A stretch of DNA of 64,000 bases from Chryseobacterium oranimense (GCF_025244725.1 NZ_CP104203.1:4278001-4342000), one strand, 5' to 3'. Numbered from the stretch's first letter, positions 34,065-43,716 are shown. Made by a program: numbers and translations. Notes: generated by a model not told the origin, from the letters alone.

Positions 34065-35699
34065 CTAAGCCTTGTTTGTCCTGTTTCTGAATTTTTCAAT
34101 AAGGAAGTAGAAAAGTAAAAATCCTAATGCAAAAATAGAAAATCTTGACAGCAGGTCTCCGGCTCTCGTGTAGAATGTTTTAGTTTCGTAAAGATTTACT
34201 TTGGCAAATAATGTTGTTTTATCACCATAGAAAGTATCGGCTACTACTTCGCCTTTTGCGTTGATATGAGCTGAGATTCCGCTGTTGGCAGCCCTTGCAA
34301 TTTCTCTTCTGGTTTCAATAGCTCTTAGTTTAGCATAAGACAAAAGCTGCTTGTGGCCTTCTGTAACGCCCCACCATGAATCATTTGTCATAATGCCTAA
34401 GAAATTGGCTCCTTTTTTTACATAATCTGTTGTGAATTCACCATAAATGCTTTCATAACAGATGATAGGTGCCATTCTGCCTTTATTGTAGGGGTTGGCA
34501 AAGGATTTTCTTTCCTTGTCTATTCCTAACGAAGCTACAGTTCCGCCCAGATTCAGCATAGCATCGCCTAAAAGTGGTTTCAGAACACTCATGTATGGGA
34601 AAATCTCAACTCCGGGAACAAGTTTTCCTTTGTGGTACACCTGAACCTGTTGTTGAGGTGCGATCTGGATCGCTGTATTGTAGCTTTCTACCCAAAGTTC
34701 AGGATTCAGCTGATAGGCTTCTTTCGGGATGTTTTCCTGGCTTTTATAAAAACGGTGTGAAGAAATTCCTGTTGCGAAAACGGCTCCCGGATGTTTGGAT
34801 AAAAACCCTTTCACATTATTTAAAAGCAGACTTTTTTCAAAAGCGGTTTCGGAGATCGATCCTCTTCCGGGCAGGGCAGTTTCCGGGGCAATAAAATAAT
34901 CGATTTTTCCTTTTGAATTGTTTTCAGCTAAAGTTAAAAGATCATTTTCGATCGTAAGGCTGTCTTTTGAATACTTTTCCGCATAAGGATCAAGATCCGG
35001 CTGCAGCATCAGAACATTCACCTGCCCGGAAGGCTTTTCATCAAAACTGTTGTATTTGATTAATGAAATGATCATCGGAAGAATAATCAATGCTGCTACA
35101 ATTGATGTATTCCTGATCAGGTCTTTTCGTTTTCTGCCTGCTTCCCAGGTTCTTATAGTATAGAAAATTAAAACATTAATTACCAAAATCCAGAAGCTTC
35201 CGCCGGTTGCCCCAAGAGTATCATACCACTGGATCAGTTTTGGATATTCTGAGAATACATTTCCTAAATTCAGCCATGGCCATGTCAGTTCCCAGTTCAG
35301 GTGGAATTTTTCAAAGCTCATCCAAATAGCGATCAGGAATCCTAATCCCCAGTACGTTCCCTGTGCATTCTTGTACCAATGGTAGCATTGGAAAACAAGG
35401 GAGTATAAGAAGGAATTGACGAGAACTGGAAATACTACAGCCATCATGGAGTGGCTGCCGTCCGGGTTTTTAGAGCCATATAGCCATCCTGTTGTTACAA
35501 TGTTCCAGATCACAAAACAAAGGTAGGACAGCCCGAAAACCATCCAGCTTTTTCTATTGTAGGAGGAAAATTTTGAGATTCCATGCTCCATCATCAATAA
35601 AGGAACAAGAGCAAAAAATATAAAGAACGGAACTCCGTAAGTAGGCCACGAAATGGACAGCAGCATTGCTGAAATGAGCGTAAGTAAAATGTATTTCAT
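34065..35699 (-). CDS. lnt: Apolipoprotein N-acyltransferase
   Basis: Adds the third acyl chain to lipoproteins in the inner membrane. 544 residues: about seven membrane spans (N-terminal ~200 residues and a C-terminal span FSIFALGFLLFYFLIEKF) around a nitrilase-like domain. The catalytic triad is visible as Glu in IAPETALPG, Lys in HKGKLVPGVEIFPY and Cys in APIICYESIYGEF. The window encodes many lipoproteins that would be its substrates. Monocistronic; the ATG lies near an HxlR-type gene. Confidence 0.93.
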   Translation of the reverse strand: MKYILLTLISAMLLSISWPTYGVPFFIFFALVPLLMMEHGISKFSSYNRKSWMVFGLSYLCFVIWNIVTTGWLYGSKNPDGSHSMMAVVFPVLVNSFLYSLVFQCYHWYKNAQGTYWGLGFLIAIWMSFEKFHLNWELTWPWLNLGNVFSEYPKLIQWYDTLGATGGSFWILVINVLIFYTIRTWEAGRKRKDLIRNTSIVAALIILPMIISLIKYNSFDEKPSGQVNVLMLQPDLDPYAEKYSKDSLTIENDLLTLAENNSKGKIDYFIAPETALPGRGSISETAFEKSLLLNNVKGFLSKHPGAVFATGISSHRFYKSQENIPKEAYQLNPELWVESYNTAIQIAPQQQVQVYHKGKLVPGVEIFPYMSVLKPLLGDAMLNLGGTVASLGIDKERKSFANPYNKGRMAPIICYESIYGEFTTDYVKKGANFLGIMTNDSWWGVTEGHKQLLSYAKLRAIETRREIARAANSGISAHINAKGEVVADTFYGDKTTLFAKVNLYETKTFYTRAGDLLSRFSIFALGFLLFYFLIEKFRNRTNKA

Positions 35700-35769
35700 T
35701 GAAATAAGATATAGTACAAAAGTAGGCTTTGTAAAAGGAACCTCAAAACCAAAAAGAATTATTAAAACA

Positions 35770-36111
35770 TTAATTTTTCAAAGCCATGTCTTTAAGCCCC
35801 CAATCCTGGATGGTAAGAAGTATAGGCATAAAGGTTGCTCCGTATTCCGTAAGCTTATATTCTACTCTTGGTGGGATTTCGGCAAAAATTGTTCTTTCAA
35901 TAATATTGTCTTCCTCCATCTCTCTTAGTTGATTGACAAGCATTTGCTTGCTGATTAGGGGGATTGCTTTCTGAAGAAGGCTGAAGCGGTTAACATTCAT
36001 ACTTATCCCATACATAATTACAGTTTTCCATTTTCCACCGATTTTATTATAGAAATGGGTTACCGGACAATTATTGGGATTGAAATCTTTATTTTTTCTT
36101 TTATTTTCCAT
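35770..36111 (-). CDS. HxlR-family transcriptional regulator
   Basis: A 113-residue winged-helix regulator of the HxlR/YodB type: NCPVTHFYNKIGGKWKTVIMYGI with the N-terminal Cys that in YodB senses quinones/oxidants, RFSLLQKAIPLISKQMLVNQLREME recognition region, PRVEYKLTEYG wing. It is divergent from a two-gene run (NTF2-like, unknown) 93 bp away, which it probably controls. Oxidative or electrophile sensing is inferred from the Cys. Confidence 0.9.
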   Translation of the reverse strand: MENKRKNKDFNPNNCPVTHFYNKIGGKWKTVIMYGISMNVNRFSLLQKAIPLISKQMLVNQLREMEEDNIIERTIFAEIPPRVEYKLTEYGATFMPILLTIQDWGLKDMALKN

Positions 36112-36182
36112 TAGTCTAAAAAAATATACTATAACTAATAAATAAGACTAGTATTATTAATATTACAAATATAATAGCTTTG
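36112..36182 (+). promoter_or_regulatory. HxlR/NTF2-like divergent control region
   Basis: TAGCTTTG at 36175-36182 is an exact TAnnTTTG box for the rightward genes. Upstream, TTAGTCT at ~36112 and AGACTAG at ~36146 form an inverted pair flanking TACTATAACTAAT, a plausible HxlR operator. Confidence 0.5.
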
Positions 36183-36204
36183 TAAATATAAAAACAACAA
36201 AAAA

Positions 36205-36576
36205 ATGGATAATAAAGAATTAGTGTTGAAAGCAATTACAGATGTATTTGTTAATAGGGATATTACGGCTTTTGATAAGTATTTTTCGGATAATTATATT
36301 CAGCATAATCCCACAATTCCTAACGGGACTGAAGTTTTAAAACAAATTGTTCCATCTTTGCCTGAAAATTTCAGATATACTCCCGGAACCATTACAGAAA
36401 ATAATGAAATTGTAATGATACACGGCCGATATGAAAACTGGAACGGTAAAAATATGATTGCTATGGATCTTTTCAGGGTGAGTAACGGGAAGATAGCAGA
36501 GCATTGGGATGTGATGCAGGAAGAAGTGGAAGCTGAAAATTCGGCTAATGGGAATGCAATGTTTCCTATAGTATAA
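36205..36576 (+). CDS. NTF2/SnoaL-like protein
   Basis: A 123-residue single-domain SnoaL-like protein: KAITDVFVNRDITAFDKYFSDNYIQHNP, GRYENWNGKNMIAMDLFRVSNGKIAEHWDVMQ split across its sheet. The His-Asp pair typical of SnoaL-type isomerases/cyclases (QHNP, EHWDVMQ) is present. The reaction is unknown. Divergent from an HxlR regulator and followed by 36593 after 16 bp; together they look like a small HxlR-controlled stress or detoxification unit. Confidence 0.85.
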   Translation: MDNKELVLKAITDVFVNRDITAFDKYFSDNYIQHNPTIPNGTEVLKQIVPSLPENFRYTPGTITENNEIVMIHGRYENWNGKNMIAMDLFRVSNGKIAEHWDVMQEEVEAENSANGNAMFPIV

Positions 36577-36592
36577 ATTTAAATAGAATAGT

Positions 36593-37156
36593 ATGTTGGA
36601 ACAGATAAAACAGAGCTCTTTAGGAAATTGGCAAAGTATTGCGGTTGAGATTCGTCCGAGTTCTTTAAAAAATGAAGACGGAACTTTAAAGCCGTTTTAT
36701 TTAAAAAGATTATTTTCTTTTCTTCCGGAAGATAGATTTGAACTGGAAATTACCAATTATGCAGATCCGTTCGGGGAAATTCCCACGGCTAAAATGTTTA
36801 TTAAAGGACATGTAGAATGGAAAGGAGCTCATCCCATTGCAGAAGGCGCACAAAAAGTAGATTTTACTGCAGATGAATCTTATGAAGTAACTTCTTTGCA
36901 TCAGGGGTTTACAGATCTTCTTAACAATTTGGCTAAAGAACGCTTTGAAAACTGGGAAACAGGGAAATCTCAGGATATTTTAAAGAAAAAGTTTCCACCT
37001 TTCGGTTTGGCTGAAGGACAGATTTTTAAAGAGTATGACCTGATCTATATTGTTAAAAACATGATGTTCTGGGGTGCGAGAAACATTGACGGGAGAGGGT
37101 TTGATACGGAAGAAAACCGCCCGACGAATCTGCAGATTCCAATGATCAGAAAATAA
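36593..37156 (+). CDS. Hypothetical protein co-transcribed with the NTF2-like gene
   Basis: A 187-residue soluble protein I do not recognise with certainty. It begins MLEQIKQSSLGNWQSIAVEIRPS, with beta-rich LKPFYLKRLFSFLPEDRFELEITNYADPFG split, a helix DLLNNLAKERFENW, and an aromatic C-terminal part (DLIYIVKNMMFWGARN). No signal peptide or membrane span. It lies 16 bp after the NTF2-like gene and ends in a terminator. The layout (beta-barrel-like strands before and after a helix) is reminiscent of lipid- or small-molecule-binding folds, but no function is claimed. Confidence 0.7.
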   Translation: MLEQIKQSSLGNWQSIAVEIRPSSLKNEDGTLKPFYLKRLFSFLPEDRFELEITNYADPFGEIPTAKMFIKGHVEWKGAHPIAEGAQKVDFTADESYEVTSLHQGFTDLLNNLAKERFENWETGKSQDILKKKFPPFGLAEGQIFKEYDLIYIVKNMMFWGARNIDGRGFDTEENRPTNLQIPMIRK

Positions 37157-37172
37157 CAGTGATATAATTAAG

Positions 37173-37204
37173 AAAAGAGAGTCAGCCAGACTCTCTTTTT
37201 ATGA
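37173..37204. terminator. Intrinsic terminator
   Basis: AAAGAGAGTC and GACTCTCTTT make a 10-bp stem with loop AGCCA, ending in T-run. Confidence 0.82.
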
Positions 37205-37296
37205 TTTTAAATTGAGTTAATAATGAATTTTAATGTTTTTGAATACTTTTGGTGTTTATCTTGGATGGTTGTTCTGTAAGTTTATTGAGAAGAAAT

Positions 37297-38100
37297 TTAT
37301 CCATTCAGTTCTTTAGCACGCTTTTCCGCATTCAAAATTCCGCTTTTTAAAATTTCTTTTAAATGCTGCTCTTCAAATGTTTTTAAGGCTGCTTCGGTTG
37401 TTCCGCCTTTGGATGCTACATCTTTAATAAGTTCTTCAAGGCTTTTTTCAGAATTATTGATCAGATGATAAGCGCCCAGCATAGTCTGTTTCACGAAAAG
37501 TTGAGAAAGATTTTCTTCTATGCCCATTTCCACACCTGCTTTTATCATGGCATCAATAATATAATAGAAATAAGCCGGTCCGCTTCCTGAAAGTGCGGTA
37601 ACACCATCCAGAAGATCCTCATTTTCCAGATATACCGATCTTCCGGTGCTGTTCAGTAGTCTCTCAATATTGATCAGCTGGCTGAATGAAATGCCTTCCG
37701 CGGCAGTATAGCCTGTAATTCCCATTCCCAGAAGGGTAGGAGAGTTCGGCATAGCTCTTACAACGAGAGGATGGTTTAATAATTTCTGAATTTTTTCAAT
37801 CCTGATTCCGGCCATAATAGAAAGAACCATCTGATTTTCCTTTAATGTAAATCTGAAATTCTGGGCAACATGCTGGAAATCCTGGGGCTTTACCGCTACA
37901 ATAATAAGATCAGCATCCAGTTCACTGGTTTCTTCAAAAGTAGAAATTCCGGATTTGGGAAACTCTTCTGCTATTTTGGAAATTTTAGACTGATTCCTGG
38001 TAATCAGGTGAAGATTTTCCGGTTTGATCAGTTCGTATTTTAAAAATGATTTGGAAAAAGAAAGGCCCATATTGCCGGCTCCGAGAATAGCGATTTTCAT
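37297..38100 (-). CDS. proC: Pyrroline-5-carboxylate reductase
   Basis: Last step of proline synthesis. 267 residues: Rossmann start KIAILGAGNMGLSF, IVAVKPQDF, MPNSPTLLGMGITGY, and the C-terminal dimer domain with DGVTALSGSGPAYFYYIIDAMI split and ASKGGTTEAALKTFEE. Length and motifs are typical. Single gene between two terminators, separate from murB downstream on the same strand order. Confidence 0.95.
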   Translation of the reverse strand: MKIAILGAGNMGLSFSKSFLKYELIKPENLHLITRNQSKISKIAEEFPKSGISTFEETSELDADLIIVAVKPQDFQHVAQNFRFTLKENQMVLSIMAGIRIEKIQKLLNHPLVVRAMPNSPTLLGMGITGYTAAEGISFSQLINIERLLNSTGRSVYLENEDLLDGVTALSGSGPAYFYYIIDAMIKAGVEMGIEENLSQLFVKQTMLGAYHLINNSEKSLEELIKDVASKGGTTEAALKTFEEQHLKEILKSGILNAEKRAKELNG

Positions 38101-38142
38101 TTTTTATGTTCTTTTTTTAGCTAAAATAGTATTTTTATTCCT

Positions 38143-38180
38143 AAAAAAGGCTGTATTCAATAGTTTGAAAACAGCCTTTG
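38143..38180 (-). terminator. Intrinsic terminator of the murB operon
   Basis: AAAGGCTGT-TTCAA pairs with TTTGAA-ACAGCCTTT (about 14 bp with one bulge); ends in T-run on the minus strand, immediately after murB. Confidence 0.85.
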
Positions 38181-38182
38181 TA

Positions 38183-39196
38183 TTATAAAATATTCACTTC
38201 CCGTTCGAGCTCTATTCCGAATTTCTCTTTTACGGAGTTGATAATCTCTGTCGAAAAATCAAAAATTTCTTTTCCGGTGGCATTTCCCGTAGCATTGACG
38301 ATAACCAGTGCCTGGAGCTTATGTGAGGCTGCATTTCCGATCTGTTTTCCCTTCCAGCCGCACTGCTCAATCAGCCATCCGGCAGGAACTTTTACAACAT
38401 CACCGTTTGGATAACCGGGAATATTTTCAAATTGCTGTTTCAGATCTTCAAACTGGGCTAAGGGAATGGTAGGATTTTTAAAAAAGCTTCCTGCATTTCC
38501 TGTTTCTTTGGGATCGGGCAGTTTACTCTGTCTGATGCTAATGACCACCCGGGAAACATCCTGGATGGTAGGATGGGTAATTCCTGCATTTTCCAATTCA
38601 GTTTTTATCGCACCATATTCTGTTCTGATGTGGTGGTCTTTCTTTGTTAATTTAAAACTGACTTCCAGAATTACATACCTGCCTTTTCCTTCCTGCTTGA
38701 AAATGGAATCCCTGTAGCCGAAACGACATTCTTCAAGGCTGAATGTTTTAAGCTCAAGACTTTCAAGGTCTAAAACCGTACAGCTTACAAAAACATCTTT
38801 TATTTCTGTTCCGTAAGCTCCGATGTTCTGCATTGGTGAAGTTCCTACGTTTCCGGGGATGAGGGAAAGATTTTCCAGTCCGCCGTAGTTCTTTTTAAGG
38901 GTATACATTACGAATTCATGCCAGTTTTCACCCGCCTTTGCCGTTACCAGTACTTCATTTTCATTAAGGTCTTCTTCAGAAATTCCTTTTAAACTGAGTT
39001 TGATCGCAAGTCCGTCAAAATCCTTTGTTAAAAGAATATTGCTTCCTCCACCTAAAAATAAGGTTTGAAGATGGTGGTCCTGGGAGTATCTTACCGCGTC
39101 CCTGAGCTGTTCAAGGGTCTGTACTTCGGTAAAATATTTTGCTTTGGCATCAACACCAAATGTATTGTAAGTCTTTAAGGAAAAATTTTCTTGCAT
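38183..39196 (-). CDS. murB: UDP-N-acetylenolpyruvoylglucosamine reductase
   Basis: FAD/NADPH enzyme that completes UDP-MurNAc. 337 residues, type I (long) form: NTFGVDAKAKYFTEV, FLGGGSNILLTKDFDG FAD loop, PGNVGTSPMQNIGAYGTE, RFGYRDSIFK, catalytic Ser in GNAGSFFKNP. Starts 2 bp after the stop of a lipoprotein gene and is third in the run aminotransferase - lipoprotein - murB. The first committed enzyme, MurA, is encoded at 51584. Confidence 0.95.
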   Translation of the reverse strand: MQENFSLKTYNTFGVDAKAKYFTEVQTLEQLRDAVRYSQDHHLQTLFLGGGSNILLTKDFDGLAIKLSLKGISEEDLNENEVLVTAKAGENWHEFVMYTLKKNYGGLENLSLIPGNVGTSPMQNIGAYGTEIKDVFVSCTVLDLESLELKTFSLEECRFGYRDSIFKQEGKGRYVILEVSFKLTKKDHHIRTEYGAIKTELENAGITHPTIQDVSRVVISIRQSKLPDPKETGNAGSFFKNPTIPLAQFEDLKQQFENIPGYPNGDVVKVPAGWLIEQCGWKGKQIGNAASHKLQALVIVNATGNATGKEIFDFSTEIINSVKEKFGIELEREVNIL

Positions 39197-39198
39197 TT

Positions 39199-39684
39199 TT
39201 ATCGGTATTCTGTGGGAAGAATGAGATTGAGTTGTTCTTTAAACTGCTTTAGCTGCCTGTAATGCAGGGTGTCAGCATAAGAATTGACATAAATATGTGA
39301 TTTTTTCGGGGTCCTGATCTGAAAAGTTTCATCAATACCATCTACAGACTGTTTGCTTGGTGAACTTTGTATTACATCCAGATCTTTAGTATTGATCGGG
39401 GAAATAAGATTGTTCCAGGTCTGTATGCTGATGGCTGAATCCCATTCTTTGTGGGTTTGGCGGGCGGTGATGCCCTGTTCCGCATGTACAGAATCTTTTG
39501 TAACCTTGATGATTTTATAATCTCCCTGGTCGCCACCGATGTTGGATAAGCTGATGAAGGTTATTTCATTCGGGTTTTTACTGGCGGCTGAAATTTGCTC
39601 CCTGCTTTTGTCACAGGAAAAAAATGCCGGCAGCAAAAACATTGAAAACAGGAGTTTCAGGTATGTATTTTTTATTGCCGGCAT
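39199..39684 (-). CDS. Hypothetical lipoprotein between aminotransferase and murB
   Basis: A 161-residue lipoprotein with signal MPAIKNTYLKLLFSMFLLPAFFSC. The mature part is beta-rich (EITFISLSNIGGDQGDY, DETFQIRTPKKSHIYVN) and ends with a helix YRQLKQFKEQLNLIL. No domain recognised. It starts 11 bp after the aminotransferase and stops 2 bp before murB, so it is translationally tied to both. Outer-membrane or periplasmic location is expected. Confidence 0.78.
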   Translation of the reverse strand: MPAIKNTYLKLLFSMFLLPAFFSCDKSREQISAASKNPNEITFISLSNIGGDQGDYKIIKVTKDSVHAEQGITARQTHKEWDSAISIQTWNNLISPINTKDLDVIQSSPSKQSVDGIDETFQIRTPKKSHIYVNSYADTLHYRQLKQFKEQLNLILPTEYR

Positions 39685-39695
39685 AATGTATGTTT

Positions 39696-40901
39696 TTAGA
39701 GACTGAATTCTTCTCTGTATTTCTTTAAAGCGTCTTTAAGGATCTCAGCACTTCTCTTAAGATCTTCCTCTTTCAGAACGTAAGCAATTCTTACCTGTTT
39801 TTTTCCTAATTCAGGATTACTGTAGAAGCCTCCTGCGGGAGCCACCATAATGGTTTCCTTATTAAGGGAGTATTTTTCTAAAAGCCATTGTGCGAATTTC
39901 TCGGTATCATCTACCGGAAGCTCTGCCACGCAATAGAAAGCTCCTTTTGGCTTAGGGCAGATTACTCCGGGAATAGCATTTAATAAATCAACTAAGGTAT
40001 TTCTTCTGTGAGTATATTCTTCTCTTACTGCACGGATGTAAGCGCCATCATTTTGGTGAGCTGCTGCAGCGGCAATCTGGCCTAAAAGAACTGGGCTCAG
40101 TCTTGCCTGTGCAAAAAGCATTGCTGCATCATGGATTTTCTTTGAACGGGTTACCATACATCCGATTCTTACTCCACACATTGAATAACGCTTGGATTCT
40201 GAATCAATGATGATACAATTGTCGCTAAGTTCAGGGAAATCCAGCATGGATATCTGCTGTTTGCCATCGTATACATATTCTCTGTATACTTCGTCGGAGA
40301 TAACAACGATGTCATATTTCAACGCAATTTCTGCAAGCTTCTGAAGCTCTTCACGGGTATAAAGGTATCCTGTAGGGTTGCCCGGGTTGCAGATAACGAT
40401 TGCTCTTGTTTTTTCTGTGATTTTTTTCTCAAATTCTTCAATCGGAGGAAGGGCAAAACCTGTGTCGATAGTAGACGGAACAGCTACTACATTCACATTG
40501 AATGCGCTGGTAAAGCCATTGTAATTAGCATAATAAGGCTCAGGGATAATCACTTCGTCACCATCATCACATAAAGTGGAAATGGCAAAATTTAATGCTT
40601 CAGAACCTCCGTTGGTCACAATAAAATTGTCTGGTGTAAGATCTGTAAAGCCTAAGGTGTGATAGTATTCTGTAAGGGCTTTTCTATACTCTATATTCCC
40701 TTCAGAAAGTGCATATTCCAATACTTTAAGATCAATATTCTTTAAAGCATTTAAAGCGGTTTCCGGTGTTTCAATGTCAGGCTGCCCGATATTGAGATGA
40801 TATACTTTTATCCCCTTTTGTTTGGCTTGTAAAGCGTAAGGAACGAGTTTTCTTACCGGTGAGGCAGGCATATGCTGTGCTCTGTTTGAAATATTTGGCA
40901 T
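39696..40901 (-). CDS. PLP-dependent class I/II aminotransferase
   Basis: A 401-residue fold-type I aminotransferase of the aspartate aminotransferase Ib group. Seen: HLNIGQPDIETPE, TNGGSEALNFAI, CNPGNPTGYLYTREEL, VISDEVYREY, the PLP lysine in DSESKRYSMCGVRIG, and the substrate-carboxylate Arg in KQVRIAYVLKEEDL. Likely substrate aspartate or an aromatic/alanine-type amino acid; not decidable by eye. A TATTTTTG box on the minus strand at 40929-40922 is the probable promoter for this gene and murB. Confidence 0.92.
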   Translation of the reverse strand: MPNISNRAQHMPASPVRKLVPYALQAKQKGIKVYHLNIGQPDIETPETALNALKNIDLKVLEYALSEGNIEYRKALTEYYHTLGFTDLTPDNFIVTNGGSEALNFAISTLCDDGDEVIIPEPYYANYNGFTSAFNVNVVAVPSTIDTGFALPPIEEFEKKITEKTRAIVICNPGNPTGYLYTREELQKLAEIALKYDIVVISDEVYREYVYDGKQQISMLDFPELSDNCIIIDSESKRYSMCGVRIGCMVTRSKKIHDAAMLFAQARLSPVLLGQIAAAAAHQNDGAYIRAVREEYTHRRNTLVDLLNAIPGVICPKPKGAFYCVAELPVDDTEKFAQWLLEKYSLNKETIMVAPAGGFYSNPELGKKQVRIAYVLKEEDLKRSAEILKDALKKYREEFSL

Positions 40902-41284
40902 TGTTCAAAAAATTTGTATGGCAAAAATAAGATTTAATTTCTCAATAATAAAATAACCTGATATTCATTTTGAATGATTTTTAATTTAATGAAAATCAGT
41001 GAATTATAATTTATTATAGCCGTAATTTTTATTATTTTATGCTATATGCTGATCAGCAGTTGTTGAAAAAGGATGGGATTTGAAATTAAATTATAAGCAG
41101 AAATGATAAAAATTGTCAAAATAATACAATAAAATGTGAATAAAGCATTTGGTTATGAAATTATGTTTTCTTATAGTTTTGATATTGATATTTTAATATA
41201 ATTGATAAATACTTGAATATTTTATAAAAATATAATCATTGTATTGATTTTTTTATTAAATTTCGATGCTAATAAAAAATAATT
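40902..41284 (+). other. Gene-free A/T-rich region between divergent genes
   Basis: About 380 bp, very A/T-rich. It holds the aminotransferase promoter at its left end (CAAAAATA, 40922-40929, minus strand) and a TAAATTTC near-match to the -7 box at 41257 for the rightward gene. Nothing else recognisable. Confidence 0.5.
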
Positions 41285-43081
41285 ATGAAAATACATTTAC
41301 CATTTAGAGTCTTACCTGTTATGGCTCTTTTTGCGGCAGCCACAATGAATGCCCAAAACTTTCAACCTTTGCCTGTTCAGTCCGGATATACGGCAGATGT
41401 AATTGCTAACGGAATAGGTTCTGCCATGACCTCTACAACAGAAGATGTGGATGGAGTATCTTTTGCTTTTGTAGCAAGGGATTTTCAGCTTACATCAAGC
41501 AGTGCGGCACTTACGTACGGGCTTCCGGTTAATGGGATTATTAATTCTGCTGTGGCTTCTACTCCAGGGCTGAGTTTTAAGCTTGGTGATCTTTCCGGAA
41601 ACAATTCTTTAAAGATTTCAAGCAATGCATCCGGCAGTAACAGCGGAACACTGGCGTTTGTAACACCTGTTCCCGCTTTTAAAGTATACATGCTTTCTAC
41701 GGGCGGAAGTGGTGCATGTACAGTGAATGTAACGGTTAATTTTACGGATAATACTTCTCAGGTATTTTCAGGAGTAAATGTTTCCGACTGGTATGGCGGA
41801 TCAAGCTATGCCATTCAGGGAATCGGAAGAATCAACAGAAGCAACAATGTTCTGGAACCGAATTCCACGAATCCAAGATTGTATCAGGCTGCATTGACTA
41901 TTGATGCAGCAAATCAAACGAAACCTATCCAGAGTGTTACTGTAACCAAAGTAAGCGGAACGGGAATTGCCAATATTTTTGCTTTTTCTGCGGATGTGTA
42001 TACAGATTGTGTAGCTCCTACACTTCAGCCTGTGGGAACCCTTACTTCAAGTTCTGCCCAGGTTTCCTGGACGGTACCGGCATCTATTCAGCCAGTAAGT
42101 TATGATGTTTATTACAGTACCTCTTCTACAGCTCCTATAGCTACAACAATACCTAATCATCCTGGTGTTACAGGAACTTCATTTACCATTCCATCTTTAT
42201 TACCAAGCACCACTTACTATTATTGGGTAAGAACCAATTGCAGTACGGCAACCGCCCAGAGCGGATGGTCATTTTCAGGAACGTTTACCACTTTATGCGG
42301 TTCTATGGTTCCGACGTATACAAATAATTTCAGCACCTTCCCCGGAACATGCTGGGTGAATGGTCTTTCAGGAGGTACACCGGCTACAGGTCCTACAGGA
42401 ACAAGTTCTTACTGGGTGTCCGGAGGGTTCTTAGGTACCGGCTCCGGCGGATCAGCAACCATCAATCTATACTCGGCAGGTAGAACGGGCTGGCTTAAAA
42501 CTGTGCCTTTCAATCTTTCTGCCGGCACTTATAAAGTTAAATTTGATTACGGAGTTGCAGCATATCTGAGTACTGCTGCCTCACCAATGGGATCTGATGA
42601 TGTTATTCAGTTCTTGGTTTCCAATGACGGCGGAACTACGTGGACTGTGCTGGAGACGTGGAATCAGGCTAATGGGCCTACCAATGTTTCAACTCCATAT
42701 GTTTACACTTTGACAGGATATAACAGTGCCAATACGGTTTTTGCTTTTTACGGAACGGACGGAACCGTAAATGATGATCCTGACTATAATTTCTATGTCG
42801 ATAACTTTATAGTTGAAAGTGCACAGCTGAGCACTTCAGAAGTGAAAGAAGGGGTGAAAAAGGCATCTGTTCACCCGAATCCTTTTAAAGATATTCTTTA
42901 TATTTCAGACAATAGAGAAGTGAAATCTGTAAGTGTGGGAGATGCTTCCGGCAGAGCTTTGAAAACTTTTGCAGGAAACGTAAAAGAGCTGGATCTGAGT
43001 ACCCTGAATGCAGGCTTGTATTTTGTAACCATCTATTTCAAAGACGGATCGCAGTCTACTGTGAAAACGGTTAAAAAATAA
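41285..43081 (+). CDS. Secreted fibronectin type III protein with T9SS sorting domain
   Basis: A 598-residue cargo protein: signal peptide MKIHLPFRVLPVMALFAAATMNAQ, a Ser/Thr/Gly-rich beta domain (~25-235), one fibronectin type III domain (~240-338; SSAQVSWTVPA, YDVYYSTSS, LLPSTTYYYWVRTNC), a second beta-sandwich with FNLSAGTYKVKFDYGVA and YNFYVDNFIVE resembling carbohydrate-binding MAM/concanavalin-like folds, and a type A sorting domain (VHPNPFKDILYISD ... AGLYFVTIYF). Surface-exposed; role in adhesion or glycan binding is inference. Confidence 0.88.
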   Translation: MKIHLPFRVLPVMALFAAATMNAQNFQPLPVQSGYTADVIANGIGSAMTSTTEDVDGVSFAFVARDFQLTSSSAALTYGLPVNGIINSAVASTPGLSFKLGDLSGNNSLKISSNASGSNSGTLAFVTPVPAFKVYMLSTGGSGACTVNVTVNFTDNTSQVFSGVNVSDWYGGSSYAIQGIGRINRSNNVLEPNSTNPRLYQAALTIDAANQTKPIQSVTVTKVSGTGIANIFAFSADVYTDCVAPTLQPVGTLTSSSAQVSWTVPASIQPVSYDVYYSTSSTAPIATTIPNHPGVTGTSFTIPSLLPSTTYYYWVRTNCSTATAQSGWSFSGTFTTLCGSMVPTYTNNFSTFPGTCWVNGLSGGTPATGPTGTSSYWVSGGFLGTGSGGSATINLYSAGRTGWLKTVPFNLSAGTYKVKFDYGVAAYLSTAASPMGSDDVIQFLVSNDGGTTWTVLETWNQANGPTNVSTPYVYTLTGYNSANTVFAFYGTDGTVNDDPDYNFYVDNFIVESAQLSTSEVKEGVKKASVHPNPFKDILYISDNREVKSVSVGDASGRALKTFAGNVKELDLSTLNAGLYFVTIYFKDGSQSTVKTVKK

Positions 43082-43103
43082 ATTTTTTAATGTCAATAAA
43101 GTT

Positions 43104-43139
43104 GAGCGGCAGTGCATAGGTGTACTGTCGCTTTTTTTT
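43104..43139 (+). terminator. Intrinsic terminator
   Basis: AGCGGCAGT-GCA and TGT-ACTGTCGCT form a stem with one G-U pair, loop TAGG region, followed by eight T. Confidence 0.8.
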
Positions 43140-43208
43140 GGATTAAATTTCAATTCATGATATCTATAAATTTCGTTATTTTGGAAGAAATTAAAAAACT
43201 AACTGAAA

Positions 43209-43691
43209 ATGCAAATTCCGGCAGACTCCGTAAACGATTATATTTCAAAGATTCCTGAAGAAAGGCAGGAAGTATTTAAAAAACTATTTGATACTGTAAA
43301 TGATAATCTTCCTAAAGGCTTCAAAGAAGGAGTCAGTTATGGAATGGTAGGGTGGGCAGTTCCTCTCGAGACTTATCCTGCAGGATACCATTGTGCACCC
43401 GGGACACCCTTACCGTTTATGGCACTGGCTTCGCAGAAAAATTTTATTGCATTCTATCATATGGGAATTTATGCAGATCCTGAACTATTAGAATGGTTTG
43501 TAGCAGAATATCCAAAGTATTCGAGAAGAAAGCTGGATATGGGGAAATCCTGTGTAAGGTTCAAAAAAATGGATGATATCCCTTTTGAGCTTATTGCTGA
43601 GGTCAGTAAAAAAATGACTGTTGAAAACTGGATCAATATTTATGAAACTCAATTTAAAAAGTCTAAAGAATCTGTTTCAAAAGGAAAATAA
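43209..43691 (+). CDS. DUF1801 domain-containing protein
   Basis: A 160-residue soluble protein with the YdhG/DUF1801 pattern: YISKIPEERQEVFKKLFDTV, PKGFKEGVSYGMVGWAVP, ASQKNFIAFYHMGIY, LDMGKSCVRFKKMDDIPF. The family is common and of unknown function; some members resemble frataxin-like or iron-binding folds. It overlaps no gene in the chosen annotation but its tail is close to the lipoprotein ATG at 43717 (26 bp). Confidence 0.85.
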   Translation: MQIPADSVNDYISKIPEERQEVFKKLFDTVNDNLPKGFKEGVSYGMVGWAVPLETYPAGYHCAPGTPLPFMALASQKNFIAFYHMGIYADPELLEWFVAEYPKYSRRKLDMGKSCVRFKKMDDIPFELIAEVSKKMTVENWINIYETQFKKSKESVSKGK

Positions 43692-43716
43692 ATTTATATT
43701 CAATGATGATAGTACT